Notes: generated from the sequence alone by a model not told the origin. Numbered from the stretch's first letter, positions 6,892 through 15,711 are shown. The stretch: DNA of 23,432 bases from an uncultured Clostridium sp. (GCA_900552555.1 URZW01000022.1:1-23432), one strand, 5' to 3'. Numbers and translations: made by a program.

Positions 6892-8619
6892 TTATATATT
6901 AAGTAAATTATAATACATACCTTTTTCATTTATCAAATCATTATGACTACCCTCTTCAACAATAACACCATTTTTCAAACAAACAATATTATCAAAATTA
7001 TCAATACTATCTAAAGTATGAGCAATGACAACAACAGTTTTAACCTTTGCAATTTCATTTATTGTTTCTTCAATATTTTTCTTGCTCTCCTTATCTAACG
7101 CACTTGTAACCTCATCAAATAAAATAATAGGAGTATCTTTTAATATTGACCTAGCAATTGCAATTCTTTGTTTTTGACCAACAGATATATTATTATTATT
7201 TTCTAACATGATTTCGTCATATTTATGTGGTAGAGTTTCAATAAAATCATGAATACTTGCAAGTTTACAAGCTTGTTTTATTTGTTCATCTGTTGCATCT
7301 GGTTTTACCATTAGTAAATTCTCTTTTATACTCATATTAAATAACATTGGTTCTTGATTAACAACAGAAATTGCATTTCGTAAACTTTTCTCTGAAAAAT
7401 CTCTAATATCATATCCGTCAATTAATATTTGTCCATCATAGTTGTCGTATTGTTTTAATAACAATTTAAATATTGTCGTTTTTCCACTTCCACTCATTCC
7501 AACTAGAGCATTTTTCTTTTTAGCCTTTATTTCAAATGAAATGTCATTTAATATTTTGTCCTTAGAATATGCAAATGTAACATTTTTAAATTCAATATTT
7601 CCTTTTATATTTTTATATTCTTTTGTTCCAAATTTTTCTTTTTCTAGTTCTTCATCTTCTAATAAAGATTTTACTCTTCTCATATTTGCTGTAAATTCTG
7701 AAATTCCAGAGTCATGTTCAATTATTCTATGGAATACATCATCTACTATGTTTGTCATATATGTAATTACCATCATTGCAGTTTCTATGTCCATTGCAGA
7801 AATTCTCAATTGCTCTATTATATATAGTAAAATAATGGCATCTCCAATAATTCTTATTGTCCATTTTGAAGTATTTACTGTTTTTCCTAATAGTCTTCTT
7901 GTTATTCTTGTATCTTTTAAATTTTCGATATCTTTTTCAAAAATATTAAAGCATTTTTCTTTTAAATCTAGTGCCTTTATTTCTTTAAATCCTCTGGTTG
8001 TTTCATTTACTAATGTTGAATAATTATCTGCATAATTAAACTCGGATTTCAAATATTTCTTTGACTTATTTAATTTTATTTTAAATAATAAAAGGCTTAT
8101 TGCTGATATTGCTGTTACTCCTAATCCTATTTTCCAGTCTATAAAATATATTACAAATAACATTACAACAGATGTTGCAACATATGCACTTTCCTGGAAT
8201 AATTCGCTTATTGTGCTCATCATTCCGCTATCTGCTGCTTTTATTGTTGTAAATATTTTCCCTGATTTCATATTTTCAAATGATGTCATTGATAAATTAA
8301 GTACTTTTGAATATATCTTTTTTTGTATAGTTGCTGATATTTCCTCTCCTGTCTTAATTACAATTTTTCTGTATTGATTATGGCAAAATGTTATTGAAAA
8401 TATTCTTAAAAGTGCACATATAAATACTAGCTTTATCGCTTTATCTAAATTTAGACTCATTATATTTGCTATTAATTTTGAATTCATTGTTGTATAAATC
8501 ATTGATGTAATTACAAATATAATCATAAATATTGTTCCTAAAATATATTTGTTTTTATTTTCTTTTGAATATTTAAATAAATCTTTTAATGCTCTAAAAA
8601 ATCCATATTTTTCGTCCAT
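6892..8619 (-). CDS. ABC exporter, fused permease and ATPase (probable homodimer)
   Basis: A 575-residue half-transporter of the ABCB/MsbA type. Six transmembrane helices lie at about residues 20-310, then a nucleotide-binding domain with Walker A GMSGSGKTTIFKLL, signature ISVGQKQRIAIAR (the LSGGQ motif altered to SVGQ), Walker B ILFDEVTSALD with catalytic Glu, and H-loop IAHTLDSI. The substrate cannot be predicted. The ATG at 8619 follows AAAAGGAGAAAACG; a longer frame from a TTG 33 nt upstream lacks a comparable site. It follows the HAD phosphatase by 22 nt and precedes the M29 peptidase, suggesting one operon. A complete catalytic site implies it can work as a homodimer. Confidence 0.93.
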   Translation of the reverse strand: MDEKYGFFRALKDLFKYSKENKNKYILGTIFMIIFVITSMIYTTMNSKLIANIMSLNLDKAIKLVFICALLRIFSITFCHNQYRKIVIKTGEEISATIQKKIYSKVLNLSMTSFENMKSGKIFTTIKAADSGMMSTISELFQESAYVATSVVMLFVIYFIDWKIGLGVTAISAISLLLFKIKLNKSKKYLKSEFNYADNYSTLVNETTRGFKEIKALDLKEKCFNIFEKDIENLKDTRITRRLLGKTVNTSKWTIRIIGDAIILLYIIEQLRISAMDIETAMMVITYMTNIVDDVFHRIIEHDSGISEFTANMRRVKSLLEDEELEKEKFGTKEYKNIKGNIEFKNVTFAYSKDKILNDISFEIKAKKKNALVGMSGSGKTTIFKLLLKQYDNYDGQILIDGYDIRDFSEKSLRNAISVVNQEPMLFNMSIKENLLMVKPDATDEQIKQACKLASIHDFIETLPHKYDEIMLENNNNISVGQKQRIAIARSILKDTPIILFDEVTSALDKESKKNIEETINEIAKVKTVVVIAHTLDSIDNFDNIVCLKNGVIVEEGSHNDLINEKGMYYNLLNI

Positions 8620-8641
8620 CGTTTTCTCCTTTTTTCTATAA

Positions 8642-9430
8642 TTATATCTCAACTAAATATTCTTTTAAAAATTCTATAACTCCATTCTCATTATTAGTTC
8701 TAGAAGTAATATAATCAGCTTGTTCTTTAACTTCCGGCAAAGCATTTTTCATAGCAACACCAACACCACATTTTTTAAGCATTGCAACGTCATTTAGGCC
8801 ATCACCAAAAGCAATAATATTTTCATTAGAAATACCTTCCAATTTAGCAACTTTAGCTATTCCTTTATATTTTTCAATATCTTTTTGAAGTATATCTAAC
8901 CATTTTTTATCTCCAAAACTATCTTGCATCATCTCTATTTCTAAATTAGGAAATTTTGCCTTAAACAATTCCAAATATTCTTTTGTAAATTCATTATTTA
9001 AGAAATCTACTGTTACATGTGTTATTTCTGATACTCTTTCTAATATTTCAATTATATTTATTGTACCATCATAATAGTGAATTCTATTTCTATCAAGTAT
9101 TGACACTGATACAAATTTATCTTTATTATAATAGGATGCAATATTTTGTACAATATCTTTTGGTAATGTTTCTACATATACTTCTTCCCACTCTTTGTTT
9201 CTTTTATCATTTTTAAAAACAGCTGCTCCTGCGTCACTAACGATATAGTTTGCAAATTCTGCACCATCTGTTCCAACAAGAGCTCTATTTAAAATTCTTC
9301 CAGTTGATATTGTTATTATATGTCCTTTTTCTTTTAACTTTTGCAAATGCAATTTTGTTGCATCACTTACTATTCCATCACTGTTTAATAGTGTTCCATC
9401 TAAATCTAATGCAATTAATTTTTTATCCAT
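8642..9430 (-). CDS. Cof-type HAD-IIB sugar-phosphate/flavin phosphatase
   Basis: A 262-residue haloacid-dehalogenase hydrolase. Motif I is LDLDGTLL (Asp9 nucleophile, Asp11 acid/base), motif II is ISTGR, a type IIB cap occupies about residues 80-180, Lys in motif III lies near DIEKYKGIAK, and motif IV is IAFGDGLNDVAML. These enzymes dephosphorylate sugar phosphates, PLP or FMN with broad specificity in the cytoplasm; the exact substrate cannot be read from sequence. The start is supported by AAAGGAAG. It appears to be the first gene of a unit with the ABC exporter and M29 peptidase. Confidence 0.93.
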   Translation of the reverse strand: MDKKLIALDLDGTLLNSDGIVSDATKLHLQKLKEKGHIITISTGRILNRALVGTDGAEFANYIVSDAGAAVFKNDKRNKEWEEVYVETLPKDIVQNIASYYNKDKFVSVSILDRNRIHYYDGTINIIEILERVSEITHVTVDFLNNEFTKEYLELFKAKFPNLEIEMMQDSFGDKKWLDILQKDIEKYKGIAKVAKLEGISNENIIAFGDGLNDVAMLKKCGVGVAMKNALPEVKEQADYITSRTNNENGVIEFLKEYLVEI

Positions 9431-9563
9431 TGTTTTTCTTCCTTTTTTCTAATTTTTATAATTTTATTTTTCCATTTTGTCTTTTAATTATTCTATAATT
9501 TTTATTTATTTTTTACTATTTATTGTTATCTTTCTTGTATATATTATAAACTGCATTTTTAGA

Positions 9564-9815
9564 TTACAATTCATATATATTGGCTTTTAAAATTATTTTT
9601 TGTATTTTTGTTTTATCATCTAAGGAAATATTCCATCTACTTCCTGCAATACTTCTTTTGATTTTGTCTTCTTTTGTAGGAGTTCCTAGTAATTTGTTGA
9701 GCTGTTTTTGCAAATTGACTTTGTTTGTATATATTGATAGTATGTTTTCGCTATATAATACATTTATTGTTGTTTCTGTTTCTGATTTGTTTGGTTCTTT
9801 GTATATTTTTTCCAT
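9564..9815 (-). CDS. Small conserved protein, unknown function
   Basis: An 83-residue soluble protein beginning MEKIYKEPNKSETETTINVL. The middle (SIYTNKVNLQKQLNKLLG) is helical and amphipathic, and the end (RWNISLDDKTKIQKIILKAN) is Lys/Ile-rich. It looks like a small family I associate with clostridial genomes, but I know no function. No signal peptide, Cys cluster or recognisable motif is visible. TAGGAGCAAATC before the ATG is a good ribosome binding site. It stands alone, with more than 130 bp to the HAD gene and a hairpin upstream. Confidence 0.75.
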   Translation of the reverse strand: MEKIYKEPNKSETETTINVLYSENILSIYTNKVNLQKQLNKLLGTPTKEDKIKRSIAGSRWNISLDDKTKIQKIILKANIYEL

Positions 9816-9868
9816 GATTTGCTCCTATTTCAAAAATTTATTTGATTTTATCATATTTTTACCAATTA

Positions 9869-9893
9869 AGGAAGTACCTATTTAGTACTTCCT
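9869..9893. terminator. Hairpin overlapping the stop of the decayed surface-protein gene
   Basis: AGGAAGTAC (9869-9877) and GTACTTCCT (9885-9893) form a 9-bp perfect stem with a 7-nt loop. On the plus strand it is followed by GCTTTTTT. On the minus strand, where the genes are, the tail is U-poor, so termination of minus transcripts may be weak. The pseudogene stop codon lies in the loop. Confidence 0.5.
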
Positions 9894-10400
9894 GCTTTTT
9901 TGTATTTAATATAAAAGTATCCGGAAATAATGCAAGAAATTATAATTACATAAATAATAAACCGTTTTTTACCTGCAAATGGTAGCATATTACTTAATAC
10001 GTCTTTAATATTTTTATTTTTTTCATTTTGATTTCCATTATCATTTCCTATATTATTAGCATTTGAATTATTTTTATTGTCTCCTTGGATTTCACCATTT
10101 TCTTTATTTTCATTGTTTTGCCATTATCTGTTGAACGATATAGTCCCCCAACATCTGTTCCATAAAATAGATATTTTCCATCACTTGACATTGCTATACT
10201 AAGTGGCCATTGGCATCCCTCTCCTCCTATTGTTACTTCTTCGTTTTCTAATATTTTTTTGATACTATTGGTATGTTTTTCCAGTAACTTGTTTCTTTTG
10301 TGTTGTCTGCATCTATTTTTGTATATTCTGTTGTCTTGGCTAAACCTCTTGTTGTAAATGTTAATACTAGAATTACTAGGATTGTTACTTTTGATATTTT
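9878..10400 (-). pseudogene. Degenerate remnant of a secreted Asp-box/cell-surface protein
   Basis: Three minus-strand fragments in different frames line up as parts of one decayed gene. Fragment 1 (about 10400-10250) starts without ATG or ribosome binding site and gives ISKVTILVILVLTFTTRGLA, a signal-peptide-like stretch. It shifts frame at an A7 run (10254-10260). Fragment 2 gives GCQWPLSIAMSSDGKYLFYG and GLYRSTDNGK, clearly like the start of the propeller in the 1034-residue protein (SQWPVSLETSNDGSLMLYG, GLYKSTDHGK). Near 10117 it jumps frame into an Asn-rich linker ending in LPFAGKK, a transmembrane helix and YIKYKK, a sorting-signal-like tail, then TAG at 9878-9880. Most of the propeller is deleted. 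It lies directly downstream of trmL. Confidence 0.8.
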
Positions 10401-10425
10401 ATATTAAATCATTTTTATTACAAGG

Positions 10426-10932
10426 CTATTTTTTCATAAAATATGTACTTGTTTCTTGTAAATCTTCAAAATTATGTTGTCTTAAAATTTCATATGTAAT
10501 AATTGCAACAGAATTTGATAAATTCAACGACCTAAGTTTTGGAAGCATTGGTATTCTTATTGTTTTTTCGTTCAAATATTTTTCCAATAACGGCTCTGGT
10601 AACCCTTTTGTTTCTTTTCCATATAATACAAATACTTCATCCATTGTTGAATAGTCTATGTCTGTATATTTTGTAGTTCCTTTTGTTGTTGCAAAAAACA
10701 TATTGTTTTCTTCCGGTTTGTATTTATTTAAAAAATCTTCTAATGATTTGTGTTCTTCTATATCTAACTTGTCCCAGTAATCTAGTCCTGCTCTTTTTAC
10801 TGATTTTTCGTCTATTTTGAATCCTAGTGGGTGTACTAGGTGTAATTTGGCTCCTGTTATTGCACATGTTCTTGCTATATTTCCAGTATTTTGTGGTATT
10901 TCTGGTTCTACCATTACTATATTTAATTTCAT
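10426..10932 (-). CDS. trmL: tRNA (cytidine/uridine-2'-O-)-methyltransferase TrmL
   Basis: A 168-residue SPOUT-fold methyltransferase that 2'-O-methylates the wobble base (position 34) of leucine tRNAs using S-adenosylmethionine. Diagnostic motifs are PEIPQNTGNIARTCAITGA, HPLGFKID, LYGKETKGLPE and the knot motif IPMLPKLRSLNLSNSVAII followed by YEILRQ. Length is slightly above the usual 155-160. The ATG is preceded by GAAAGGAAAAATTAAA, a leader nearly identical to that of the M29 gene. It is the last gene of a run with the 121-, 633- and 144-residue proteins (35-nt gap upstream), so it may be transcribed with them. Confidence 0.95.
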   Translation of the reverse strand: MKLNIVMVEPEIPQNTGNIARTCAITGAKLHLVHPLGFKIDEKSVKRAGLDYWDKLDIEEHKSLEDFLNKYKPEENNMFFATTKGTTKYTDIDYSTMDEVFVLYGKETKGLPEPLLEKYLNEKTIRIPMLPKLRSLNLSNSVAIITYEILRQHNFEDLQETSTYFMKK

Positions 10933-10967
10933 TTTAATTTTTCCTTTCTCAAATTTCCAATTTATTT

Positions 10968-11402
10968 TTATATCCTTAAAAATTTTTTTACTATTATTAT
11001 AATTTTTTTTAAAATTGATGTTTTTTTGTACTCTATTAATTCTAAATTATCAGTGTTTTTATTAACTTTTTTATTTTTTAATATGTCAATATTATATTTT
11101 TCTTTTAATCCATTCTGATATATTATTTCATTATTTATATATACTTTTTTTAAATTATCTTTTTCATTTTCATCTTTACACCAATATTTTAAATACAATA
11201 TTGATATTAGAGTAAGTGTTCTATCCTTTAATTTTTGTTCTTCTATTGGTGTATTAGGATTTATGTGTGGTATATAATCTTTTTTTGTGTTTTCTTTAAA
11301 CAGTTTTAACACTTCTTTTGGAATTTCATTTTTATAGTTATCACCTAATAAATCTAAAAATTCACATATTTCACCATATGCTTCTTTTGTATCATTATCC
11401 AT
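10968..11402 (-). CDS. Conserved hypothetical protein, 144 aa
   Basis: Function not recognised. The N-terminal half (EICEFLDLLGDNYKNEIPKE, YIPHINPNTPIEEQKLKD, TLISILYLKYWCKDENEK) is helical and well structured. The C-terminal part is Lys/Ile-rich and ends in a hydrophobic-basic stretch (SILKKIIIIVKKFLRI) that could lie on the membrane. It resembles a small family I have seen in clostridial genomes, but no role is known. CGAAAGGAAAAATG precedes the ATG. It starts 20 nt after the 633-residue HExxH protein, so it is part of that operon. Confidence 0.75.
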   Translation of the reverse strand: MDNDTKEAYGEICEFLDLLGDNYKNEIPKEVLKLFKENTKKDYIPHINPNTPIEEQKLKDRTLTLISILYLKYWCKDENEKDNLKKVYINNEIIYQNGLKEKYNIDILKNKKVNKNTDNLELIEYKKTSILKKIIIIVKKFLRI

Positions 11403-11422
11403 TACATTTTTCCTTTCGAATG

Positions 11423-13324
11423 TTACTTTTCTATATTTTTTTCATTTTTTCTATTTAATCTATTTTTTATATCTGAAAACGTCTTACTTATTTGTCCCAT
11501 TCTTACTCTTTTACGCGTGGCTTGAATTGCGTTTTGCAACAAGAGGCTATCTGTATCTTTTAATGAATTAACTTTATCCATATTTTTATATACTTGTTCT
11601 AATCTTTTTAATTGATTATTATATTCAATAACAGTTTCGTTTTGAGAGTCATTATTTCTTAAATAATAATTTAATCCTTTTTCCTGTATTAAAAAATCTG
11701 TATAGTTAATAATATCATTTAATTCCTCAAAATTATTTTTTCCAATAACATTATAAAAGTTTTCCATATTTCCAGTTATTCTTGCTTTTATAATATCTTT
11801 TCTATATTTTTTCATAAATTCTGATAACATATTTTTAAGAATACTACTTGTATTATTATTTTGTACATCTTCATTTATATATTCTTTTGGTTCAATTATA
11901 TATATTCCTTTTTTTATATTGTTTTTTCTGGCCTCTATAGCAAAAATATCTGTAATTGTTTCATTAAGTCTTTCATATTTTCTGTAATTAATATTATATG
12001 AATTTGCTTGGTCGATATATGAATCAAATCCTGACCCATTTTGCTCTGGATTCACTTCTATTGCATGGCATATCTCATGTAATAAAACATAATCTTCTTT
12101 TCCTTGTTCATAATTCCTTATTGTAAAAAATATAGTTCCATTTGTATCCCCAACTGTTGCCATATAGCAAATCTTTTTTACTGATTTTATATTTAAAAAT
12201 TCCTTGTTGCAGAATAAGTTTACTAAATCCTCATTACTTATATTTTCTATTTGAGATTTTTCATATATTTCTTTTTTCGTCTTACTAATTAAGTCTGCTA
12301 CTTCATTTGGAACAATTAATTTTTTTATATCATCTCTTTTTATAATGTTCTTATATGTTTCTTCTTCTGTTTCAAATTCAGGAATATCTATATTATACAT
12401 ATACATCTGACGAAAATACTCGTTTCTATAATAATATATTTTTTCCTTTTCATTTTTACTAATATTGTCATCTTTTAATTTCTTCTCATCATTTTTTGAA
12501 AAATATTCTACATATAATTTTTGGGAAAATTCATATCCATTTTCTAAAAAACTTGTCTCTCTTTCTTCATCACTCAAATATTTTTTATCTAAAAAATTTT
12601 TTATGTCTGCTGGCAAATTTTCTTGTAATTCTTCATATAATTGCTTTAAGCATTCTTCATTAAGTCTATAATTTTTTTCTTTTTCATTGTCAATGTATTC
12701 TTTATATGGACTTAATTTTTGCAAATATTCATTGTATTCTTCTTCAATTTGGTCATATATTGATAATATTGTCCTTACCCTTTCTTCATATTTTTTATAT
12801 TCATCTGTTTTGCAAAAAATATCAAGGTCTTCTTCTGTTATAGTTTCTTTACTATTTTTCCTTAAAAAGTTTATAAATTTAATCATGTCTTCCCTTTTAC
12901 TTTTTTCTGGATATAATGTTTGAATTATTACATTTATTTCATCAGTATTTTTTTCAATGTCAACCCATGAAAAAATGCCTTCTTCAAGCCATATATTTTG
13001 TTTCGGTTCCCAACATTCTAAGCCTGTATATTGTAACATTAATTTTTTTATATGTTCATCTAAGTCTTTGACATAACTTTCTGGTATATATAAATTGACA
13101 TCTTCTCCTATTTGTTCTAAAAATTTAAATGTTAATTCTTTTTCTTTGCATTGTTTTAAAAAATTGTAATAGGCTTCAACTCCTTCAACATTATTATACA
13201 TAATGAATTCTGTTTCATTTATTCTTTTTTCTATTACTTCTTTATATTCATCTCCGAAAATTTCTGTATATGTTTTTATTATATCCGGAATATTTTGCGT
13301 TATATCAATATTTAATATATTCAT
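11423..13324 (-). CDS. Large protein with HExxH zinc-metallopeptidase signature (unknown family)
   Basis: A 633-residue Glu/Lys/Asn-rich protein without signal peptide or membrane helix. Residues 411-423 contain VLLHEICHAIE, an HExxH zinc site at His416-His420. A second acidic motif, NETITD with Glu455, lies 35 residues later, the place of the third ligand in gluzincins (ExxxD). The region before (SVKKICYMATVGDTNGTIFF) looks like the edge-strand region of such a fold. Residues 1-380 are helical with no domain I recognise; residues 560-633 are helical and basic. I cannot assign a named family. The ATG follows the stop of the 121-residue gene by one base, so translation is coupled. A cytoplasmic protease acting with or on its operon partners is inference. 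Confidence 0.8.
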   Translation of the reverse strand: MNILNIDITQNIPDIIKTYTEIFGDEYKEVIEKRINETEFIMYNNVEGVEAYYNFLKQCKEKELTFKFLEQIGEDVNLYIPESYVKDLDEHIKKLMLQYTGLECWEPKQNIWLEEGIFSWVDIEKNTDEINVIIQTLYPEKSKREDMIKFINFLRKNSKETITEEDLDIFCKTDEYKKYEERVRTILSIYDQIEEEYNEYLQKLSPYKEYIDNEKEKNYRLNEECLKQLYEELQENLPADIKNFLDKKYLSDEERETSFLENGYEFSQKLYVEYFSKNDEKKLKDDNISKNEKEKIYYYRNEYFRQMYMYNIDIPEFETEEETYKNIIKRDDIKKLIVPNEVADLISKTKKEIYEKSQIENISNEDLVNLFCNKEFLNIKSVKKICYMATVGDTNGTIFFTIRNYEQGKEDYVLLHEICHAIEVNPEQNGSGFDSYIDQANSYNINYRKYERLNETITDIFAIEARKNNIKKGIYIIEPKEYINEDVQNNNTSSILKNMLSEFMKKYRKDIIKARITGNMENFYNVIGKNNFEELNDIINYTDFLIQEKGLNYYLRNNDSQNETVIEYNNQLKRLEQVYKNMDKVNSLKDTDSLLLQNAIQATRKRVRMGQISKTFSDIKNRLNRKNEKNIEK

Positions 13325-13325
13325 A

Positions 13326-13691
13326 TTATTTTTTCTCCATTATTTTATTTATCAATTGGTATTCTATTTTTTCTAAGTGTTCAAAATTATATGGAAATTC
13401 ATTCTTTCCAATATATTCTATTTTTTCTCCGTTTCTGTATATTACTGTTAATTTCCATATCATTCCATCTAAACAATTTTGATTTATATATTCTCTTTTC
13501 CATCCATCAATTGTTCTGAGTAGTTGATCTAAATATTTAATTATTAATTCATTTGATATATTATCTATTTTAATTTTTTTATTATTTTTTTTATATTCTA
13601 ATTTGCTTTTTTCAACATCTAGTTCAATCCATTCTTTAATGGACAGTGCATTATTTTTTTCATATATAATTTTTTGTATATTTTTAATCAT
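13326..13691 (-). CDS. Conserved hypothetical protein, 121 aa, coupled to the HExxH gene
   Basis: A soluble 121-residue protein with no family I can name. The second half is the best conserved-looking part: CLDGMIWKLTVIYRNGEKIE followed by YIGKNEFPYNFEHLEKIEY, a pattern of beta strands with a DG..W and NG turn, then a helix. AAAGGAGAAAAT is a strong binding site before the ATG. Its stop is one base from the start of the 633-residue HExxH protein, and such spacing usually means the products work together, for example as inhibitor or partner and enzyme. It appears to be the first gene of the four-gene run ending in trmL. Confidence 0.75.
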   Translation of the reverse strand: MIKNIQKIIYEKNNALSIKEWIELDVEKSKLEYKKNNKKIKIDNISNELIIKYLDQLLRTIDGWKREYINQNCLDGMIWKLTVIYRNGEKIEYIGKNEFPYNFEHLEKIEYQLINKIMEKK

Positions 13692-13747
13692 ATTTTCTCC
13701 TTTGTTTATATATTTTTATAACATAGATTTTGTATATTTTGTAACAT

Positions 13748-13762
13748 TATTAGGTCCTAATA
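13748..13762. promoter_or_regulatory. 15-bp palindrome upstream of the 121-aa/HExxH operon
   Basis: TATTAGG-T-CCTAATA is a perfect inverted repeat about 57 bp before the 121-aa start. It may be an operator of that operon or a remnant hairpin of the decayed exchanger gene. A weak promoter candidate (TTACAA, 18 nt, TATAAA) lies just downstream on the minus strand. No T-run follows, so a terminator is less likely. Confidence 0.35.
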
Positions 13763-13765
13763 TTT

Positions 13766-14037
13766 TTATGTGAAAAATAATATTCCTAAATATGCTGCTT
13801 AAATATGTTTGAACCAATTATATTTTCTATTGCAATATCACTGTTTCCTTTTATCGCAGCAGTCACACTTGTTACAAGTTCTGGAAGACTTGTTCCTATT
13901 GATACTATTGTAAGTCCTATTATTATTTCTGGTATGTGGAATTTTTTTGCTATTCCACTTGCACCGTCTACTAATAAATCTGCTCCTACTATTAATAGTA
14001 TATCATATAATATCCAACCTACATTATAGAAACCAAA
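13766..14037 (-). pseudogene. Remnant of a Na+/Ca2+ exchanger (CaCA family)
   Basis: A minus-strand frame without start codon encodes GADLLVDGASGIAKKFHIPE followed by IIIGLTIVSIGTSLPELVTS, then IENIIGSNIF. GLTIV.IGTSLPEL is the hallmark alpha-2 repeat of cation/calcium exchangers of the YrbG type. The first half of the gene is missing; the frame simply opens inside the last codons of the neighbouring ABC gene. After GSNIF the sequence shifts frame to AAYLGILFFT and stops at 13766, so several helices have been lost. It is non-functional and marks an old rearrangement boundary. Confidence 0.85.
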
Positions 14038-15711
14038 TCATAATATTCTCCTCGTTTTTCAATAAGTTCATCGTGATTTCCCTCTTCTATTATTTTTCCA
14101 TCTTTCATAAGCAATATTTTATCACAATTTTTTATAGTTGATAATCTATGTGCTATGATAAAACTTATTTTACCTTTTGTTATTTCCTCAATTGCTTTTC
14201 TCACCATCATTTCTGATTTATATGAAAGTGATGCTGTTACTTCGTCTAATATAATAATTTCTGGATTTTCTACCATAACTCTTGTAAAGTTAAGCAATTG
14301 TTTTTCACCTGTTGAGAAGACATCTGTATCACTTGAAATTTTTGTTTCGTATCCATCTTTAAGGCTCATTATTTTTTCATGCAAATTTAATTTCTTACAA
14401 ATTTCAATTATTTCACCTTTTGAAATATCTTTGTTTGCATAGTTTATATTTTCTAAAATTGTGCCATCAAATATCACAACTTTTTGCATTATATATCCTA
14501 TTTTATTTCTTAAACTTCTTATACTATATTCTCTATAATCTCTTCCATTTATTTTTATAGTTCCTTCATCTAAATCATAAAACCTGCATAATAAGTTTAC
14601 TAAACTTGTTTTTCCACTACCTGTTCTTCCAATTAATGCTACACTTTTATCTTTTTCAATTTCATATGATATATGATTTAATACATTTTTTTCGTTATCA
14701 TATGAAAAACAAACATCATTAAATTCAATTTTTTTCACATTATCAAGGCTGATTCCAACATCAATATTTTCTTCTTCTTTTTGTAAAATACTTTGAATTT
14801 TTTCATATGATATTTTTCCAACATTTCTATATTGAAATCCTTCTATCACCCATCTAGCATATGTTTCTGGTGATGTTATATATCTTGCAAGTATTATCAT
14901 AGTTCCATAAGTTATAATTCCTTGTTCTACACTAATTGAGCCTATTAGTATGTTTATTACACCTACAAAAGATACTATAAAATCATATAAACAGCTATAT
15001 ATTCTAATGTTTTTTTCTAGTTTATTTGTAACTTTATTATATTGTGAAATTAGATTTTTTAACTCACTTAATCTTTCTTCTTCAATTTCTAATGCTTTTA
15101 TTGTAGAATACCCTTGTACTTGTTCATTGGACCAATTTAATATTTTTGCATTCGCTTCTCTTTTTAACTTCGTATACTGGATTGATTTTTTATTGAATAT
15201 ATGTGTTACAAAAAATCCTATTGTATATATTAAAAAGGTTATTGTAACGATAGGAATGTTTAAATAAGCTAAAACCAATAATGTTCCTACTAATCTTACT
15301 ATTCCTGCAAAATATGACCTGCATATTCCAGTTCCATACCACATAGAAAATTCCTTAGTATCATTTATAATATTTTCTAATATTTCTCCTACCTGTATTT
15401 TATCCAGTTCACTTTGTTTTGTATTTTGCAATTTTTTAAAGATTTTTTCGCGATAATCTGCTTGTAGTTCTTTTTCAAATCCTGTATCATTGAAATCTTC
15501 AAAAAATGTTGCAATTGCTCTTAAAATATTAACTGCAAAATAACTTATGCCCAATATTAAAATTAATTTTATATTTTTACTCGGTATTGCATATTCGACC
15601 ATTACTATCATATATGCTATAAATGCTACAACCATAATGCTTGTTATAAACCACCCGTATTGCTAATTTTATTGCTTGTTTTTTATAATTCTTAAAAATT
15701 TCTTTTAACAT
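14019..15711 (-). CDS. ABC exporter subunit 1 (heterodimer), one +1 frameshift near the start
   Basis: Half-transporter with six transmembrane helices then an ATPase domain: Walker A GRTGSGKTSLVNLL, an unusual signature FSTGEKQLLNFTR, Walker B IILDEVTASLS with the catalytic Glu, and H-loop IAHRLSTI. Its zero-frame reading from the ATG at 15711 (three bases after the stop of subunit 2) starts MLKEIFKNYKKQAIKLAI and then breaks at an extra base at 15657 (coding ATA-C-GGG). Dropping that base gives AIGWFITSIMVVAFIAY and joins the 538-residue open frame, for 563 residues in all. Without the fix the first helix is lost. Paired with subunit 2, whose site is complementary, it should form one canonical and one degenerate ATP site. 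Its 3' end overlaps the exchanger remnant. Confidence 0.9.

Noticed and set aside
9960..9970. In-frame CGG (Lys-Lys-CGG-Phe) in the decayed surface gene as counter-evidence to CGG recoding
   Set aside because: It is in a pseudogene with several lesions, so it says little about decoding, but it is the one CGG that does not fit and should be kept in mind.
13805..14029. Plus-strand frame with several hydrophobic segments
   Set aside because: The minus strand of the same stretch encodes the recognisable exchanger motif IGTSLPEL, so the plus frame is its shadow.
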